NCBI GenBank assembly: GCA_964615375.1
Contig: CAZTOW010000044.1
Coordinates: 1-64,000, forward strand
Reading direction: 5' to 3'
DNA: 64,000 nucleotides
Origin: CAZKWG01 sp964615375
GTDB lineage: Bacteria > Myxococcota_A > UBA796 > CAZKWG01
Below the pieces are notes generated by a model. It saw only the letters and a program-made list of their open reading frames with translations. It searched no databases and was not told the origin of the DNA. The translations under genes were made by a program, and so were the position numbers. Shown here in pieces: positions 41,572 through 52,103 of this stretch; positions within the stretch are counted from its first letter, which is position 1, and every line of letters starts with the position of its first letter.

Positions 41572-42921
41572 ATGTCCCTCCCCGTCTTCCGAGCCGATCC
41601 CCCTGTCCCTGAGTGGCTCCCTGGCGAGCCCACCCACCGTCGCCTGAGCGGGCCGGGGCTCTTCGTCCGCGTCCTGCTCCAGATCCTGCTCGTCACGGTC
41701 CTGCTGGCGCTCACGCTGCCGCTCTGGCCGCTCTACCTGCTGGGCTCGGCGATCTGGGGCTGGCCCCCCAACGTGCCGCGCGCCTGGCAGGTGGCCCGCT
41801 ACCTCCGGCTGGCCTGGACGGTCCGCCCGCCGCACCCCGGGATCACCCTCGGACAGCGGGTGTGGGTCATGCTGGAGGTCTTGCGGAAAGTGGCGGTTAT
41901 ACCGTTTTGGGGCTGCTGCTGGCTGCTGGACGAGCTGCTCTACGGTCGGGAGCTGCGGGCGATCGAGCTCCGGGCACCCCTCATCGAGATCAGCGCCGCG
42001 CGCAGCGGGAGCACGCAGCTCGCCCGCTACCTGGAGGAGGACCCTCACCTCGCGGCCCCGGCCCTGCTTCAGTTCGTCTTCCCCTACCTCTGGCTCTGGA
42101 AGATCGCGCCCCACACCATCGGCCGCCTGGTGACCCGGGAGCGCCTCATCCACAAGATGGAGCAGCAACTCCCGCGTGAATTCCTGGAGCGCCACGAGGG
42201 GGACCCCTTCCGCACCGACACCTTCGACGGGGCGCTGTACATCTCCCACCTCAACTCGCTGTGCTCCTCGCTGGGCCCGAGGATCCTCGTCGAGGACTTC
42301 AACTTCAGCGAGCTCGCCCCGCACAACCGCGACCTCGTCGAGCGCGTCTTCCCCGACCTGATGGATAGGATCGCGCGAAAGACGCTGTTACACGCGGGTG
42401 CTGGGCCAGACGGGCGCCCGCGTCGCTTCTTCATCAAGGGCCACTTCCTGAACCTGGCGGAGTCGCTGGAGCGGCGCTACCCCGACGCGCGCTTCCTCAC
42501 GATGATCCGCGAGCCCGCGCCGCGCATCCAGAGCGGGATCAACTTCCTGCGCACCAACCCGACCAACATGGTGCAGGGCCCGGTGCCCTGGGCCTGGCTG
42601 GGCGAGGCGATCGTGGAGATCGAGGTGGACTACTGCGAGCACGAGCGGCGCTGGTTCACGGCCGCGGGGCCCGCGCGGCGCTGCGTCATCCGCTTCGGGG
42701 ACTACGTTCGCGATCTGGAGGGGGCGATGCGGAAGGTCTATCGGGAGTGCCTGGACATCGAGGAGCTGCCGGCCCATGTGCCCAGGGTCCATCCTCCGCG
42801 AGAGCGCACGAATTACAGGCTGAATCGCTCGCTGAAGGACGCGGGCGTGGACGAGGCGGCGCTGAACCAGCGGCTCCGCGACTACATCGCCTGGTGTCGC
42901 GGCGGCGCGTCCGGGGCGTGA
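41572..42921 (+). CDS. Membrane-associated sulfotransferase-family protein
   Basis: 449 residues. A hydrophobic helix or hairpin (about 30-63) precedes a sulfotransferase domain with the 5'-phosphosulfate loop SAARSGSTQL (141-150) and, further on, MIREPAPRIQSGINF, the 3'-phosphate-binding region. PAPS-dependent sulfation of a lipid or surface glycan is likely; the acceptor is unknown. It lies 14 bp behind the TetR gene. Confidence 0.82.
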   Translation: MSLPVFRADPPVPEWLPGEPTHRRLSGPGLFVRVLLQILLVTVLLALTLPLWPLYLLGSAIWGWPPNVPRAWQVARYLRLAWTVRPPHPGITLGQRVWVMLEVLRKVAVIPFWGCCWLLDELLYGRELRAIELRAPLIEISAARSGSTQLARYLEEDPHLAAPALLQFVFPYLWLWKIAPHTIGRLVTRERLIHKMEQQLPREFLERHEGDPFRTDTFDGALYISHLNSLCSSLGPRILVEDFNFSELAPHNRDLVERVFPDLMDRIARKTLLHAGAGPDGRPRRFFIKGHFLNLAESLERRYPDARFLTMIREPAPRIQSGINFLRTNPTNMVQGPVPWAWLGEAIVEIEVDYCEHERRWFTAAGPARRCVIRFGDYVRDLEGAMRKVYRECLDIEELPAHVPRVHPPRERTNYRLNRSLKDAGVDEAALNQRLRDYIAWCRGGASGA

Positions 42922-42960
42922 TAGAGGGGCGGCCCCCCCGCATGACCCCCGGATCGCCCC

Positions 42961-44016
42961 ATGTCTCAGCTCCCCCATGTCGCCCCGCTCACCGGCCCTG
43001 ACGGCCTCTGCCCCCCTGAGCTGCTCCCCCGTGTGCAGGCCCGCATCGACCTGCTGACCAAGCCGCCGGGCTCGCTCGGGCGGCTGGAGGCGCTCATGGC
43101 GCAGGTGGCGCTGGTGCAGGGGACGGAGCGCCCGCGCTGGGAGGCGCCGCAGCTGGTGGTCTTCGCCGCGGATCACGGCGTGGCGGCGCGCGGGACCTCG
43201 GCCTGGCCGCGCGAGGTCACCGCGCAGATGGTGCTGAACATGCTCGCCGGGGGCGCGGCGGTCTCCGTGCTGGCCCGCGAGCACGGGCTCGGGCTCACCG
43301 TGGTGGACTGCGGGGTGCTGAGTGACTTCGAGCCGGCCCCGGGCCTGAGGGTGGCCAAGACCTGCCAGGGGAGCGCGGACAGCGTCTCGGGCCCCGCGCT
43401 GAGCCCGGCGCAGCGCGACGCGGCGCTGGAGCACGGGGCGGCGCTGGTGCGGTCGCTGCCCGGAAACGCGCTGCTGCTGGGCGAGATGGGCATCGGGAAC
43501 ACCTCGCCCGCGGCGCTGATCATGGCGCGGCTGACGGGGCTGGCGCTGGAGCGCTGCGTGGGGCGGGGCGCGGGGCTGGACGACGCGGGGCTGGCGCGCA
43601 AGCTGGCCGTGCTGGAGCAGGCGTTACAGGCGCATCCTGACGCGACGCACCCGCTGGACGTGCTGGCCTGCCTGGGCGGGCCGGAGATCGCCACCATGAC
43701 CGGGGCCGTGCTGCAGGCGGCGGCGGAGCGGCGGGTGATCGTGGTGGACGGCTTCATCACCACGGCGGCGGTGGCGGTGGCGGCGGCGCTCCAGCCCGCC
43801 GTCCTGGACTACTGTGTGTTTTCGCACACATCGGCGGAGAGCGGTCACGCGCGCTGGCTCGCGCAGCTTGGTGTAACGCCGATGTTTGACCTTGGGCTGC
43901 GCCTCGGCGAGGGCTCGGGGGCGGCGCTGGCCTGGCCGCTGCTGCGGGCGGCGCTGGCCCTGCTGGACGGGATGGCCAGCTTCGCCTCGGCCGGGGTCAG
44001 CGGGCGCGAGGCATGA
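42961..44016 (+). CDS. cobT: Nicotinate-nucleotide-dimethylbenzimidazole phosphoribosyltransferase
   Basis: 351 residues. Makes alpha-ribazole phosphate for the lower ligand of cobalamin. Diagnostic blocks are KPPGSLGRLE (34-43), FAADHGV, GEMGIGNTS and LRLGEGSGAAL with the catalytic base Glu317, the same number as in the Salmonella enzyme. The stop overlaps the cobS start by ATGA. No cobalamin riboswitch fits the 39-bp upstream gap. Confidence 0.95.
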   Translation: MSQLPHVAPLTGPDGLCPPELLPRVQARIDLLTKPPGSLGRLEALMAQVALVQGTERPRWEAPQLVVFAADHGVAARGTSAWPREVTAQMVLNMLAGGAAVSVLAREHGLGLTVVDCGVLSDFEPAPGLRVAKTCQGSADSVSGPALSPAQRDAALEHGAALVRSLPGNALLLGEMGIGNTSPAALIMARLTGLALERCVGRGAGLDDAGLARKLAVLEQALQAHPDATHPLDVLACLGGPEIATMTGAVLQAAAERRVIVVDGFITTAAVAVAAALQPAVLDYCVFSHTSAESGHARWLAQLGVTPMFDLGLRLGEGSGAALAWPLLRAALALLDGMASFASAGVSGREA

Positions 44017-44798
44017 TCCGCGAGCTCCGCCGCTTCCTGGTGGCGCTCCAGTTCCTCACGCGGGTGCCCGTGCCCGACCGCTGGCTGCAGCCCTGGGATC
44101 CTGACTGGCTCCAGAAGGGGGCTCAGCACTTCCCGGGGGGGGGGGCGCTGATCGGGGCGGTGGCGGCGGCGGCGCTGGTGGGCGCGTCGCAGCTCTGGGG
44201 GCCGCTGGTGGCGGGGGCGCTGGCGGTGGCGTCCACGGTCTGGCTCACGGGGGCCTTCCACGAGGACGGCTGGGCGGACACCTGGGACGGGCTGGGCGGG
44301 GCGGTCTCGCGCGAGCGGGCGCTGACCATCATGAAGGACTCGCGCATCGGGACCTACGGGGCGGTGGGGCTGGTGCTGATGCTGCTGGGGCGGGTGGGCG
44401 CGCTCGCAGAGCTCGGCGGTGTCGATCTGCGCGGGGCGGCGCTGGCGCTCTGGCTCTCTCACGCGCTGGCCCGGGGCCTGCCGGTGCTGCTGCTCTGGGC
44501 GCTCCCCTACGCGGGGGACGTGGAGCACGCCAAGGCGAAGCCCATGGCCCAGCAGGCTACGGCGGGGACGCTGCTGGGCGCCGGGCTGTGGAGCGCGGCG
44601 GTGAGCGGGGCGGCCCTGGGCCTCGGGCTGGCCCCGGCGGCGCTGGGGGCGGCGCTGCTCGGGCTGCTGCTGGTGGGGCTGGTCATGGGCCTGTGGCTGC
44701 GTCGTCGCCTGGGCGGCTACACGGGCGACACGCTGGGGGCGTCCGAGCAGGCGGGCGAGCTGGCCGTGCTGCTGGCCGTGCTGGCGGTGCTGGGCTGA
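44013..44798 (+). CDS. cobS: Adenosylcobinamide-GDP ribazoletransferase (cobalamin synthase)
   Basis: 261-residue integral membrane enzyme joining adenosylcobinamide-GDP to alpha-ribazole. Family motif GAFHEDGWADTWDGLGG (about 76-92) followed by IMKDSRIGTYG is intact; GGYTGDTLGA is near the C-terminus. It overlaps cobT. cobU and cobC are not in the window. Confidence 0.95.
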   Translation: MIRELRRFLVALQFLTRVPVPDRWLQPWDPDWLQKGAQHFPGGGALIGAVAAAALVGASQLWGPLVAGALAVASTVWLTGAFHEDGWADTWDGLGGAVSRERALTIMKDSRIGTYGAVGLVLMLLGRVGALAELGGVDLRGAALALWLSHALARGLPVLLLWALPYAGDVEHAKAKPMAQQATAGTLLGAGLWSAAVSGAALGLGLAPAALGAALLGLLLVGLVMGLWLRRRLGGYTGDTLGASEQAGELAVLLAVLAVLG

Positions 44799-44808
44799 AG
44801 CAGCGCTC

Positions 44809-45999
<1,191 letters not shown>

Positions 46000-46040
46000 G
46001 CGGCGAGCATACACCCGGTCAGGCTCACGCGCGCGGGGGA

Positions 46041-47477
46041 TCAGCGGGCGTCGATGACGCGGTAGACGCGGGCCTCGAGACCTCCCATCGAGAGCGGGAG
46101 CGCACCTCCGGGGGCCTCCTCGACCACGCCGTCGTAGACACGCTCGGCGCGGGACCCGGGGAGCCCGCTCAGGGTCGCCTCCACCGCCTCCTCCGAGGAG
46201 TTCACCACCACGACGGTCCAGGCCCCCGCGTGGCTCCAGGCGCGAGCCCAGACGCTCGGGTAGGAGAGGGCCACGTCGTAGTACAGTGGGGTGACGCTCA
46301 GATCGGTCTCCCCGCTGCTCACGCTCACGGAGAGCTCACCGAGGTCCTCCCCGCGCAGGATCCACTCGCCGAGGGCCTCGGGGCCGGACACGCGCGCGGC
46401 GATCTCCAGGACGCCCTCGGCGCTGTCACCCACGTCGGGGTCCACCACGGCGTGCCACCAGGAGAAGGTGTAGAGGCCACGGGCGCCGGCGGCGAGGGCG
46501 GCGAGGTGATCGTGGACCACCTCGGCGCGGTCGGGGACGCCACTGTAACCGAAGGTCTCCGCGTTGAACACGCCGATGACGCCCAGCGGGACCCGCTCAT
46601 CCACGGTGTAGCCGGCGGCCTCGATGGCCTCGATCTCGCTCTCGACGCGCCAGCGGATCCAGACGTGCGGCTGCTCGGAATATTCGGCGTAGGCGCCCGC
46701 GCCGATGAGGTCGAGCGCGTCGATGTAGGGCGCGAGATCCTCGGGCGGGTAGTGGCCGGGGATGTACATGTAGACGGGGCGATCGTCGGCGGCGCGCAGC
46801 GCGTCGGAGAGCGAGATCAGCAGGCCGTACTCGTCCTCGTACCAGTAGCGCAGCTCCTCGGGCAGATCCCACCATCCGGCCCCGGCGTCCGCGACCGCCG
46901 CGGGGACCTCGTCCTCCGAGGGGACATGCTTCGAGTAGGCAAGCTGTAACGCCGATGATTCAGCCTCCCAGGTGGAGAGGTACTCTCCCTCCCCATAGGT
47001 GTGGACGCCGTTGACGCCGGCCGCCTGGAGGTCGGCGAGGGTGTAGCCCCCGGCCTCGTCTGCCGAGTAGACCGCCATCCCCATCCGGTCCCCGCGCGGG
47101 TGGACGCCGCTGGGGGGGATGACCTCCAGGGTCCCCACGGGCTGCTCAGGGCAGCCCTCGGCCCCGGCGTGGAGGGCGTAGGTGCCGGAGGTCTCCGGGG
47201 TCCAGGCGCAGGCGAGCAGGCCGTCCACGTCCGCGCAGCTCAGGGCGTCGCCGTCCAGGCTGGCCGCGCTCGCTCCCTCGACCACGAGGTCATAGCGGGA
47301 GCCCACCCACAGCGAGGTCTCCTGAGGGGCGCGCAGGGCAGGGGAGGGACAGAGTTCGCCCGTCTCCCCGCTGTGGGCGGTGTCGGTGGCCGCGCTCTCG
47401 GGGGGAGGGGTGCTCTCGCCGCTGGGCTTGTCGTCAGCGCAGCCGGAGCTGAGGAGCAGCAGAGAGAGGGTGAGCAC
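46041..47477 (-). CDS. Lipoprotein with TIM-barrel glycosidase-like domain
   Basis: 478 residues; GTG start with GGGAGGAGA upstream; lipobox LSSGC (Cys13) followed by a Ser/Thr/Glu linker. Residues about 45-115 look Ig-like with a Cys pair. The central 250 residues (ADLQAAGVNGVHTYGEGEY, RPVYMYIPGHYPP, YTFSWWH) are consistent with a glycosidase-type TIM barrel, and the C-terminus with a beta-sandwich. No catalytic acid pair can be assigned with confidence. Confidence 0.62.
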   Translation of the reverse strand: MLTLSLLLLSSGCADDKPSGESTPPPESAATDTAHSGETGELCPSPALRAPQETSLWVGSRYDLVVEGASAASLDGDALSCADVDGLLACAWTPETSGTYALHAGAEGCPEQPVGTLEVIPPSGVHPRGDRMGMAVYSADEAGGYTLADLQAAGVNGVHTYGEGEYLSTWEAESSALQLAYSKHVPSEDEVPAAVADAGAGWWDLPEELRYWYEDEYGLLISLSDALRAADDRPVYMYIPGHYPPEDLAPYIDALDLIGAGAYAEYSEQPHVWIRWRVESEIEAIEAAGYTVDERVPLGVIGVFNAETFGYSGVPDRAEVVHDHLAALAAGARGLYTFSWWHAVVDPDVGDSAEGVLEIAARVSGPEALGEWILRGEDLGELSVSVSSGETDLSVTPLYYDVALSYPSVWARAWSHAGAWTVVVVNSSEEAVEATLSGLPGSRAERVYDGVVEEAPGGALPLSMGGLEARVYRVIDAR

Positions 47478-47508
47478 ATCTCCTCCCGATCCTGGTCTGT
47501 CACAGACG

Positions 47509-48270
47509 TTACACGCCCAGGTTGATCCCGAAGCCCAGGCTCTGCTGGGCGCCGGTGGCGACGATCCGGTAGACGTAGTTCACGCTCAGGCTGATGGGGC
47601 GCAGGTTCAGGCTGGCGCCGGCCAGGTAGGAGAACTCGTCGCCGAAGCCGGGGACGGAGACCTGGGACCAGTCCACCTCGCGCGACGCCTCGGCCAGCCA
47701 GGCGGGCGAGATGCCGCCCATGATCGTGAATTCCTTGCTCAGCTTCGCCGTGGCGACCACGGGGAACTCCAGGCCCACGGAGGGGTCCAGGCTCTCGCCG
47801 CCCTCGACGGACATGCGGTTCCAGAAGACGTCCGGGCCGAACTCCAGCCCGATGTGCTTGTAGCGGGGGCCGATGAAGCTGCCCAGCCGGGCGTCCAGGC
47901 TCTCGATGCCGCTGCCGGTGCCGTAGAGGCCGCGCACGCGGGTCTGCCCGGTCCAGACGGGCGGGGGCGCGCCGACGCGCGTGTAGCGCACGCCCGCGCT
48001 GGCGCCGAGGGTTACGAAGGTGGAGGTCCCTCCACCGCCCGTGTTGATCTGCGCGCCGGCCTCGGGCTTGACGTAGGGCTCGGTCTCCCAGTGGGGCTGC
48101 TGCTTGGGGGGAGGGCCCTTGGGGCGCGGGCCGGGGGCCTTGCCGCCCGGGGGAGGGCCTTTGGGCGGCGGTCCACCCTGGGCCAGGGCGAGGGCGGGGG
48201 CGGCGGCGAGCTCCGCGGCGGGTGCGGGCTCCTGGGCCAGGGCGACGCTGAGCAGGACGAGGGAGAGCAT
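47509..48270 (-). CDS. Probable outer-membrane beta-barrel protein, Pro-rich N-terminus
   Basis: 253 residues: signal peptide (MLSLVLLSVALA), then a Gly/Pro/Lys repeat region (about 32-58), then alternating strands to the C-terminus (ending GINLGV). This fits an outer-membrane barrel with a periplasmic Pro-rich linker. Genes 48834-44809 run on one strand with gaps of 21-41 bp and may be one operon. Confidence 0.65.
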   Translation of the reverse strand: MLSLVLLSVALAQEPAPAAELAAAPALALAQGGPPPKGPPPGGKAPGPRPKGPPPKQQPHWETEPYVKPEAGAQINTGGGGTSTFVTLGASAGVRYTRVGAPPPVWTGQTRVRGLYGTGSGIESLDARLGSFIGPRYKHIGLEFGPDVFWNRMSVEGGESLDPSVGLEFPVVATAKLSKEFTIMGGISPAWLAEASREVDWSQVSVPGFGDEFSYLAGASLNLRPISLSVNYVYRIVATGAQQSLGFGINLGV

Positions 48271-48291
48271 ATCGATCCTCCTCGGGACATT

Positions 48292-48834
48292 CTACGCCGC
48301 GCGGCCGTCCAGGTAACGCTCCAGGCTCTGGTTCACGCGGGTCAGGTTGGGCGTGACGAGGTCCACGATGAAGCGCTCGACGTGAGGGCCGACGCGCCCC
48401 GCCAGCAGGGAGGGGACACCGGGGAAATTCTTGAGATCGATGGAGAGGTCGCCGCTGAGGATGACCCGCGTGCGGTCGGGACCGTCGGCGACGAAGCGGT
48501 TGGTGCCCGCGCAGCGCACGCGCTCGGGGAAGGCGGGGATCACGAGGCGCCAGGCTACATAGTGCTCAGCGTCGTACCAGCGGGCGTGGTCCTCCCACTG
48601 GAACCACTCGGGGCGGGTGAGGCTGGCGACCGCGCGCGGGGGCTCGCGATCGGAGACCCAGCGGTTCAGCAGGCGCAGGCCGTCAGGCAGCTCCTCGCGC
48701 TCCAGCACGACGATCTCGCGGATGTCGGGGATCATCGGCGCGAGCTGGGGGAGCTCGTCCCGGTAGGTCCGATACACGCGCTCCAGCGGGTGGTGGACGA
48801 GGCTCTCGGACTCGATCTTCATGCGATCGGGCAT
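48292..48834 (-). CDS. SRPBCC/START-like domain protein
   Basis: About 180 residues. A single START-like fold: KIESESLVHHPLERVYRTYRDELPQLAPMI at the N-terminus is shown here only by its key features, a strand then the helix with YRxYRDEL, followed by seven predicted strands and a long C-terminal helix. Possibly binds a lipid or hydrophobic ligand. The start is uncertain (ATG 48834, ATG 48822 or GTG 48840); none has a clear ribosome site and all crowd the divergent gene. Confidence 0.6.
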   Translation of the reverse strand: MPDRMKIESESLVHHPLERVYRTYRDELPQLAPMIPDIREIVVLEREELPDGLRLLNRWVSDREPPRAVASLTRPEWFQWEDHARWYDAEHYVAWRLVIPAFPERVRCAGTNRFVADGPDRTRVILSGDLSIDLKNFPGVPSLLAGRVGPHVERFIVDLVTPNLTRVNQSLERYLDGRAA

Positions 48835-48847
48835 TAACACACAGCGC

Positions 48848-49678
48848 GTGTGGACGACCCGCCTCTACCCTCGCGACCGGGCCGCGCTGGAGCGCCTCCT
48901 GCTCCAACGCGGCGTGGAGAACCTCGTGCCGCTCGGCGTCCTGGCCCTGGCCGGGCTCACGCCGGACGCCGACACGCTGTGGGAGGGGGCGCGGGCCGCG
49001 CGCGAGGGGGGCGCCTGGGAGGGGGCGCTCCTGCGCATGGGGCACCTGGGCGAGGGCTGGGCGGCGGCCGTGCCTGCAGGGAGCTCAGAGGCCTGTTTTG
49101 CCCTGGGGGAGCGGGCCCGCGGCGTGGCGCCCCGATTCATGCTGGCGGCCCGCCCGCAGGCCGACGCGCTGTGGGCGGGCCTGGGGGCTCCCGCGGCCCG
49201 GGTCTGGAGTGATCACCGCCTGTACCTGTGTGATCGCGTCTCTGAGGGGCCCCGGCTCCGCCTGCGCCGGGCGCGCCTGGGCGAGGCGCGGCTCATGGCC
49301 GGGCTGGCCCAGGAGATGGAGCGCGAGGACATGGGCGTGGACCCGCTGGCTGACGCGCCGGACGCGCATCTCGCTGATGTAACGCGCAAGATCGCCGAGG
49401 GTCGCGTGCTGGTGGCGGAGGAGGAGGGCCAGATCGTCTTCAAGGGGGACGTGGGCCTGGTATGCGGCCGGGGGGCGCTCATCGGCGGCCTGTGGGTCGC
49501 GCCCGCCGCGCGCGGGCGGGGGCTCGGGCAGGCCGGCGTGCGGGCGCTGTGCGCGGACCTGCTCCGACGCTCGCCGGTGGTGGGCCTGCACGTCCGGGAG
49601 GACAACGCGCCGGCGATTGGGGCCTACCTGCGCGCGGGCTTCCGCGCCGACGCGCCCTTCCGCCTGGTCGTGTCCTGA
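48848..49678 (+). CDS. GNAT acetyltransferase with N-terminal DUF4081-like domain
   Basis: 277 residues from GTG 48848 (an earlier in-frame ATG at 48821 would overlap the divergent gene's start). The C-terminal GNAT domain shows GLWVAPAARGRGLGQAG, the acetyl-CoA pyrophosphate loop, and a late DNAPAIGAYLRAGF. The N-terminal 110 residues resemble the regulatory half of DUF4081 proteins. Substrate unknown. Confidence 0.75.
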   Translation: MWTTRLYPRDRAALERLLLQRGVENLVPLGVLALAGLTPDADTLWEGARAAREGGAWEGALLRMGHLGEGWAAAVPAGSSEACFALGERARGVAPRFMLAARPQADALWAGLGAPAARVWSDHRLYLCDRVSEGPRLRLRRARLGEARLMAGLAQEMEREDMGVDPLADAPDAHLADVTRKIAEGRVLVAEEEGQIVFKGDVGLVCGRGALIGGLWVAPAARGRGLGQAGVRALCADLLRRSPVVGLHVREDNAPAIGAYLRAGFRADAPFRLVVS

Positions 49679-49705
49679 GCGGGCCCGGGATGCTATAGGG
49701 CGCCT

Positions 49706-50896
49706 ATGGACGACCTCTCGCAGTACTATCTGTTCGCGGGCGCCCTCGGCGCCGTCCTGGCGGTGGTGGTCACCATCATGGCCATCCGCACCGCGCGCTC
49801 GGCGCGCCCCAGTCGGCCCGGCTTCGACGCGGACTCTCCCGACCCGGAGCTGGTCGACGAGGTGGGCACCGAGGACGATCCCGAGATCGAGGGGCCGACC
49901 GCCGCCACCGAGGATCTGCGCCCGCCCCCGCCGACCCGGGTGGGGCTGAGCGCGCTCCAGGAGTCCGACGGGAGCGTGTCGGAGCCGGAGATGGCCACCG
50001 ACGTGCAGGCCCTCTTCGCCGCCGCCTGGGCCGCGCGCGGCTCGGGAGATCTGGGGGCGCTGAGCCGCCGCTTCTCCGAGGGTGCCGCCGAGACCCTGCT
50101 GGCCGGTCGGGGCGCGCTGGGCGCCGTGCGCGAGGTGCTGGTGGACGCGCCCGAGCTGGTGGACGCCGCGGTGGAGGAGCCCTGGGCCCGCGTCACCTGG
50201 CGGCTGCGGGCCATCGTCCACGGCGTCTGGGGCGGTGAGACGCGGGACTTCCTGGTGGAGGAGCGCTGGTCGCTCGGCCGCCCGGCCGCGGGGGGCTCGC
50301 CCTGGGTGGTGCGCGCGCTGCTGGACCGCGAGCAGTCTCCGCTCTCCCGCCCGCCGCTGGAGCGCGGGCTGGAGGTGGAGGCAGGCTCCTCGCTGCCGAC
50401 GGTGACCGCGCCGGACCTCGCCGAGCGCCGGGCGGAGCTCCTCTCCCGGCACCCGAGCCTGGACATCGACGCCTTCCTGGGCTTCATCCCTGGGCTCTTC
50501 GCGCGCGTCCAGCACGCCGTGGACACCGGGGATCCGGGCACGCTCGGCGAGCTGGTGAGCGTCGACCTGCGGCAGGCCCTGGAGTTCGCCGCCGCCCGCA
50601 TGGCCCGGGTGAACCTTCGCGCGCGCAGCGAGGACGCGCAGGTCGAGCAGGTCGAGCTCTGCCGCGTCACCCGCGACGGCCGCTACGATCTGCTCACGGT
50701 CCGCGTCCACGCGGAGGCCCGCCAGTGGCTGGAGGACGACTCCGCGGTGGTGGTGGACGGCGTGAGCGACCGCCCGCGTCGCTTCAGCGAGTACTGGACG
50801 CTGATCCGCCCGCTGGGCGGCGTCGCCGAGGTCGCCCCCGGCCGCCAGGGCTTCGCGCTGTGGAAGATTCAGGCCGACGAAGACTACGACGGCTGA
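49706..50896 (+). CDS. Tim44-like domain membrane protein
   Basis: 396 residues: one transmembrane helix (about 8-27), an acidic Pro-rich linker (35-80), then two NTF2-like alpha+beta repeats, the second ending FSEYWTLIRPLGG, typical of bacterial Tim44-like proteins. These are thought to be membrane-tethered scaffolds; role here unknown. It is followed 10 bp later by the methyltransferase gene. Confidence 0.72.
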   Translation: MDDLSQYYLFAGALGAVLAVVVTIMAIRTARSARPSRPGFDADSPDPELVDEVGTEDDPEIEGPTAATEDLRPPPPTRVGLSALQESDGSVSEPEMATDVQALFAAAWAARGSGDLGALSRRFSEGAAETLLAGRGALGAVREVLVDAPELVDAAVEEPWARVTWRLRAIVHGVWGGETRDFLVEERWSLGRPAAGGSPWVVRALLDREQSPLSRPPLERGLEVEAGSSLPTVTAPDLAERRAELLSRHPSLDIDAFLGFIPGLFARVQHAVDTGDPGTLGELVSVDLRQALEFAAARMARVNLRARSEDAQVEQVELCRVTRDGRYDLLTVRVHAEARQWLEDDSAVVVDGVSDRPRRFSEYWTLIRPLGGVAEVAPGRQGFALWKIQADEDYDG

Positions 50897-50906
50897 GCCA
50901 GGATAC

Positions 50907-52103
50907 GTGAGCGCCCGTCAGCGACAAAGGAGCCCGATGCGCCGGCAGCCCGAACCCGAACCCGTCCCCGAAGAGCGCACCCCGCGCCGCCCGGGGCCGC
51001 CGCCCGCGCTCACCGTGCGCCGCTTCGGCGAGCCCGCCCTGGCCGAGGTGCTGGCCTTCGCGCTGGCGGCCGAGGGGCGCGTCTCCCGCGCCACGCACGG
51101 CTTCCACACCTACCCGGCCAACATGCACCCGGACGCCGCGCGCGCCATCCTGGAGGTCTGCCCGGGGCCGGTCTACGATCCCTTCTGCGGGGGCGGGACC
51201 GTTCTGGTGGAGGCCCTCCTGGCCGGGCGACCGGCGGCGGGGGCCGATCTCTCGCCCATCGCCGTGCTGGTGGCCCGCGCACGCACCGCCGGCCCCGAGA
51301 TGGCCACGCCCCTGCGCGCCGCCTCCCGCCGCGTGTCCGAGCGGGCCAGGACCACCCGCGCCGAGCCGCTCCCCGTCCCCGAGTCGGTGGTCCCCTGGTA
51401 CGAGCCGCACGTCGCCCAGGAGATCGCCCACCTGCGCGAGGCCATCGGCGCCGAGGAGCCGGCCGTGCGCCCGCTCCTGCTGGCCGTGCTCTCCAGCGTG
51501 GTGATCAAGGCCAGCTTCCGCGAGAGCGACACGCGCAACGTGCGCACGCCCACGCACCGCGCCCCCGGGACGACCAACGTGCTCTTCCACAAGAAGGCCC
51601 GTGAGCTCGGCCGCATGCTGGAGGAGCTCCCCGCGGGCGCGCACGCCGACGTCGCCAACGCCAACGCCGCCCTGCGCCCGCCGCCCCCGCGCACGGGCCT
51701 GGTGCTGACCAGCCCGCCCTACCCGGGCGTCTACGACTACCTGCCCATGCAGCAGCTCCGCTACGCCTGGCTGGGCATGGACCCCGGGGGCGCGCTGGGC
51801 GCCGAGGTGGGCAGCCGCCGCAGCTTCCGGGCCCTGGGCCGGGCGCGCGGGCTCGCCGCCTGGCGGGAGGACACGACGAAGTGGGTCACCACCCAGGCCC
51901 GCGGCATCGCGCCGGGGGGCCGCATGGTGGTGGTGGTGGGCGACGGCTACGTCGGCGACAAGCTGGTGGACGCGCTTCACCCCACGGTGGAGGCCATGAG
52001 CGCCGCCGGCCTGCGCCCCCTGGCCCGCGCCAGCGCCGACCGCCTGGACCACGCCCGCGAGGTCATCCGCATCGAGCACATCGTGATGATGGAGAAGGCG
52101 TGA
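50907..52103 (+). CDS. Orphan DNA methyltransferase
   Basis: 398 residues, GTG start. N-terminal HGFHTYPANMHPDAA (64-78) is the typical lead-in of N4-cytosine/N6-adenine methylases. SAM motif YDPFCGGGTVLVEA (90-103) precedes the catalytic motif TSPPYPGVYDY (268-278), the alpha-like order. The TSPPY form favours N4-cytosine. No restriction gene or specificity subunit is adjacent, so it is orphan. An RNA-directed role (Trm-G10-like) is less likely but not excluded. The stop overlaps the next GTG. Confidence 0.72.
   Translation: MSARQRQRSPMRRQPEPEPVPEERTPRRPGPPPALTVRRFGEPALAEVLAFALAAEGRVSRATHGFHTYPANMHPDAARAILEVCPGPVYDPFCGGGTVLVEALLAGRPAAGADLSPIAVLVARARTAGPEMATPLRAASRRVSERARTTRAEPLPVPESVVPWYEPHVAQEIAHLREAIGAEEPAVRPLLLAVLSSVVIKASFRESDTRNVRTPTHRAPGTTNVLFHKKARELGRMLEELPAGAHADVANANAALRPPPPRTGLVLTSPPYPGVYDYLPMQQLRYAWLGMDPGGALGAEVGSRRSFRALGRARGLAAWREDTTKWVTTQARGIAPGGRMVVVVGDGYVGDKLVDALHPTVEAMSAAGLRPLARASADRLDHAREVIRIEHIVMMEKA

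Noticed and set aside
42922..42960. Cobalamin riboswitch upstream of cobT
   Set aside because: The gap to the previous gene is only 39 bp, with no B12-box-like sequence.
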